Assembly (NCBI GenBank): GCA_016882305.1
Contig: VGQX01000019.1
Span: forward strand, 1 to 33,453
DNA length: 33,453 nt
Origin: Cyanobacteria bacterium K_Offshore_surface_m2_239
GTDB lineage: Bacteria; Cyanobacteriota; Cyanobacteriia; PCC-6307; Cyanobiaceae
Reading direction: 5' to 3'
The position numbers and the translations under genes were made by a program. The notes beneath the pieces were generated by a model, which saw only the letters and a list, made by a program, of their open reading frames with translations, searched no databases and was not told the origin of the DNA. This document shows positions 32,223 to 33,453 of the stretch, piece by piece. Position 1 is the first letter of the stretch; every line of letters begins with the position of its first letter.

Positions 32223-32251
32223 AGCCACCCTGGAGGGGGTGGCTTTTTTTT
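32223..32251 (+). terminator. Rho-independent terminator of petF
   Basis: AGCCACCC (32223-32230) pairs with GGGTGGCT (32237-32244) around a 6-base loop, followed by a run of Ts to 32251, 25 bases after the petF stop. The T run ends against the GGAGG of the next gene. Confidence 0.93.
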
Positions 32252-32260
32252 GGAGGTGAA

Positions 32261-32662
32261 GTGCAGCTGGTTCACACGGTGCTCCCCCACGGCAGCATGC
32301 GCACCAGCCCGGGGGGGCAATACAGCTACCGGGTGCTTGGCCCCTGCTGTCGCTTGTTTGATCGCGAGGAGCTGCCCTGGCCCTGCTGCCGATTGGCCTG
32401 GAGAAGCAAGGAACCCAGCTGGCGGCGGGTGGGCCGGCGCTTTGTCCCCGATCTGGCGGCAAGGCGCTGTCCGTCCTATGCCGTGGAGCTGCTTCAGCCC
32501 GGCTCGCGGATCACGCGCACGGTGATCACCCTGTTCCCGCAGCGCCTCAGTCCCGACCTGCAGGAATGGTGGTACAGCAAGGTGCCGGACTCCCTGGACC
32601 CCGCGAACCAGGCCCCCCCGACGGATCCCGAGCCAGCCCCCCAGACCCGACGCGGTGGCTGA
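32261..32662 (+). CDS. Small unknown protein after petF
   Basis: The 133-aa product from GTG at 32261 (GGAGG at 32252-32256) reads QLVHTVLPHGSMRTSPGGQYSY, GPCCRLFDREELPWPCCRLAW and RVGRRFVPDLAARRCPSYAV, then a polar Pro-rich tail. It is basic and Cys/Trp-rich (paired cysteines CC and CC), with no membrane segment or recognised domain. The start codon is only a few bases after the petF terminator, so the gene is either read through from petF or has a promoter overlapping it. I cannot name it; its coding status is less sure than its neighbours. Confidence 0.6.
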   Translation: MQLVHTVLPHGSMRTSPGGQYSYRVLGPCCRLFDREELPWPCCRLAWRSKEPSWRRVGRRFVPDLAARRCPSYAVELLQPGSRITRTVITLFPQRLSPDLQEWWYSKVPDSLDPANQAPPTDPEPAPQTRRGG

Positions 32663-32733
32663 TCCGCGAGGCGACAGAACGAAGGCGGACCGCCCCTCCA
32701 TCCAGGCCGGGAGGCCACCCAAGCCCGGCCCAG

Positions 32734-32757
32734 AAAAAAACCTCCCCGGAGGGGAGG
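32734..32757 (-). terminator. Rho-independent terminator of psbV
   Basis: On the minus strand CCTCCCC (32757-32751), a three-base loop and GGGGAGG (32747-32741) form a 7-bp stem followed by seven Ts (32740-32734). It lies about 125 bases after the psbV stop, on the same strand. Confidence 0.9.
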
Positions 32758-32880
32758 CGTTCAGGGAGGCCGTGGGCGGACCTGAGCTGGCGATCCTTTT
32801 TCCGGGTCAGCGAAACCGGAGCTTGAGGCGTCCGCAGGTCAGAGGTGGTGGAGGGAGCTGGCGGCGGGATCGGCAGCGCG

Positions 32881-33399
32881 TCAGAAATAGATCTTGCCGC
32901 CGCCCCACTGAATCCCTTGCACCTTGGGCGCCACCAGGATGTAGCCGGCGATGAGTCGCAGGTCATCCTCATCCAGGTCGCGCATCTTCACGAAGATGTC
33001 GCTGCTGCGCAGGCTGGGATGCACATCGGCGATGCTGTACTCGCCGTCATACGACTTTGGATCCTTGAGGTAGTCCACCAGGGCTGCCACCGAGTCCCGC
33101 GGCGGAGTGGCCAGGGCCAGGGTTTCCGGATCGAGGCCAACATTCTGGTTGGTCTTGGTGATACCACCGGCGTGACAGGTGCCGCAGCTGTCATTGAAGA
33201 TTTTGCGGCCGGTTTTGATCTCTTTTTCGCTGAAGGTGACCGAAGCGCCATCGGGATCCGCGGGCACCGTGAGGGTTGCCGCATCCCACCGCGCAGCGGC
33301 GGCTGGGCCAGCGAAACAGACGAGCAGCGCCATGGCCAAAGGGACAACCAGAAGGGATCTGGCGATGGCGCGGACGGCTGAGCGAAGGGTGGGGGCCAT
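32881..33399 (-). CDS. psbV: Photosystem II cytochrome c-550 (PsbV)
   Basis: PsbV is a lumenal extrinsic subunit that stabilises the manganese cluster of photosystem II. The 172-aa precursor has a signal peptide to about residue 36 (AAA cleavage region), haem motif C72-x2-C75-H76 in CGTCH, the second axial ligand H127 in ADVHPSL, 51 residues after the first as in the mature family protein, and the diagnostic C-terminus WGGGKIYF. Length is normal. The ATG at 33397-33399 leaves 54 bases to the window edge, so the promoter lies mostly outside. Confidence 0.96.
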   Translation of the reverse strand: MAPTLRSAVRAIARSLLVVPLAMALLVCFAGPAAAARWDAATLTVPADPDGASVTFSEKEIKTGRKIFNDSCGTCHAGGITKTNQNVGLDPETLALATPPRDSVAALVDYLKDPKSYDGEYSIADVHPSLRSSDIFVKMRDLDEDDLRLIAGYILVAPKVQGIQWGGGKIYF

Positions 33400-33453
33400 G
33401 GAAGAAGCCGAAGAACGGGCGGACGGGCCGCACTGTGCCCTTGTATCACGGGG

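Overview
The window is about 33 kb of GC-rich DNA from a picocyanobacterium. Cyanobacterial and plastid markers lie throughout: psbV, plant-type ferredoxin petF, ferredoxin-thioredoxin reductase ftrV, PSRP-3/Ycf65, DUF1818, DUF2811 and the photosystem II S4-domain protein. The gene types, the high GC content and the presence of NiFe-hydrogenase maturation genes (hypC end, hypD, hypE) best fit the Cyanobium / Synechococcus subcluster 5 group. That placement is inference; no rRNA is present to confirm it.

Layout. 1-2194: end of hypC, hypD and hypE, translationally overlapped; hypE carries an apparent one-base deletion. 2199-3092: a convergent ferritin-like di-iron protein. 3250-6594: a four-gene operon with 4-base start/stop overlaps (PliI-type lysozyme inhibitor, cobQ, small 2Fe-2S protein, histone-deacetylase-fold hydrolase). 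6626-8060: a HAD hydrolase divergent from the ribosomal protein PSRP-3. 8358-10964: a transaldolase-like aldolase, atpC and atpD on the minus strand. 11197-13372: CIRCE operator, groES, groEL and a strong terminator. 13414-18004: a phosphatase, an unusual siroheme nitrite/sulfite reductase with a C-terminal helical (HEPN-like) extension and an unrecognised partner gene, then two small minus-strand genes, one with a treble-clef-like zinc motif. 18123-20541: gpmI-secG-msrB operon (minus), divergent from pyrR. 21473-24188: an Hsp70-like protein, a membrane-anchored partner and ftrV (minus), divergent from rpoZ-DUF1818. 25294-27596: DUF2811, then EVE-domain protein and murD (minus), and tRNA-Val(GAC). 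27796-29110: PSII S4 protein and a two-helix membrane protein, divergent from serA-prmA. 31899-33399: petF, a small unknown gene and psbV, with clear terminators.

Most of the window is housekeeping: ATP synthase, chaperonin, glycolysis, cell wall, serine and cobalamin synthesis, photosynthetic electron carriers. Redox chemistry recurs. Ferredoxin, ftrV, the siroheme reductase, MsrB with a Tat-like leader, a 2Fe-2S protein and hydrogenase maturation all use or protect low-potential electron flow. The most unusual items are the extended siroheme reductase with its partner gene, the hypE frameshift, the cobQ/2Fe-2S/deacetylase operon and several short sequence duplications. No CRISPR array, insertion sequence, prophage or defence island was seen.
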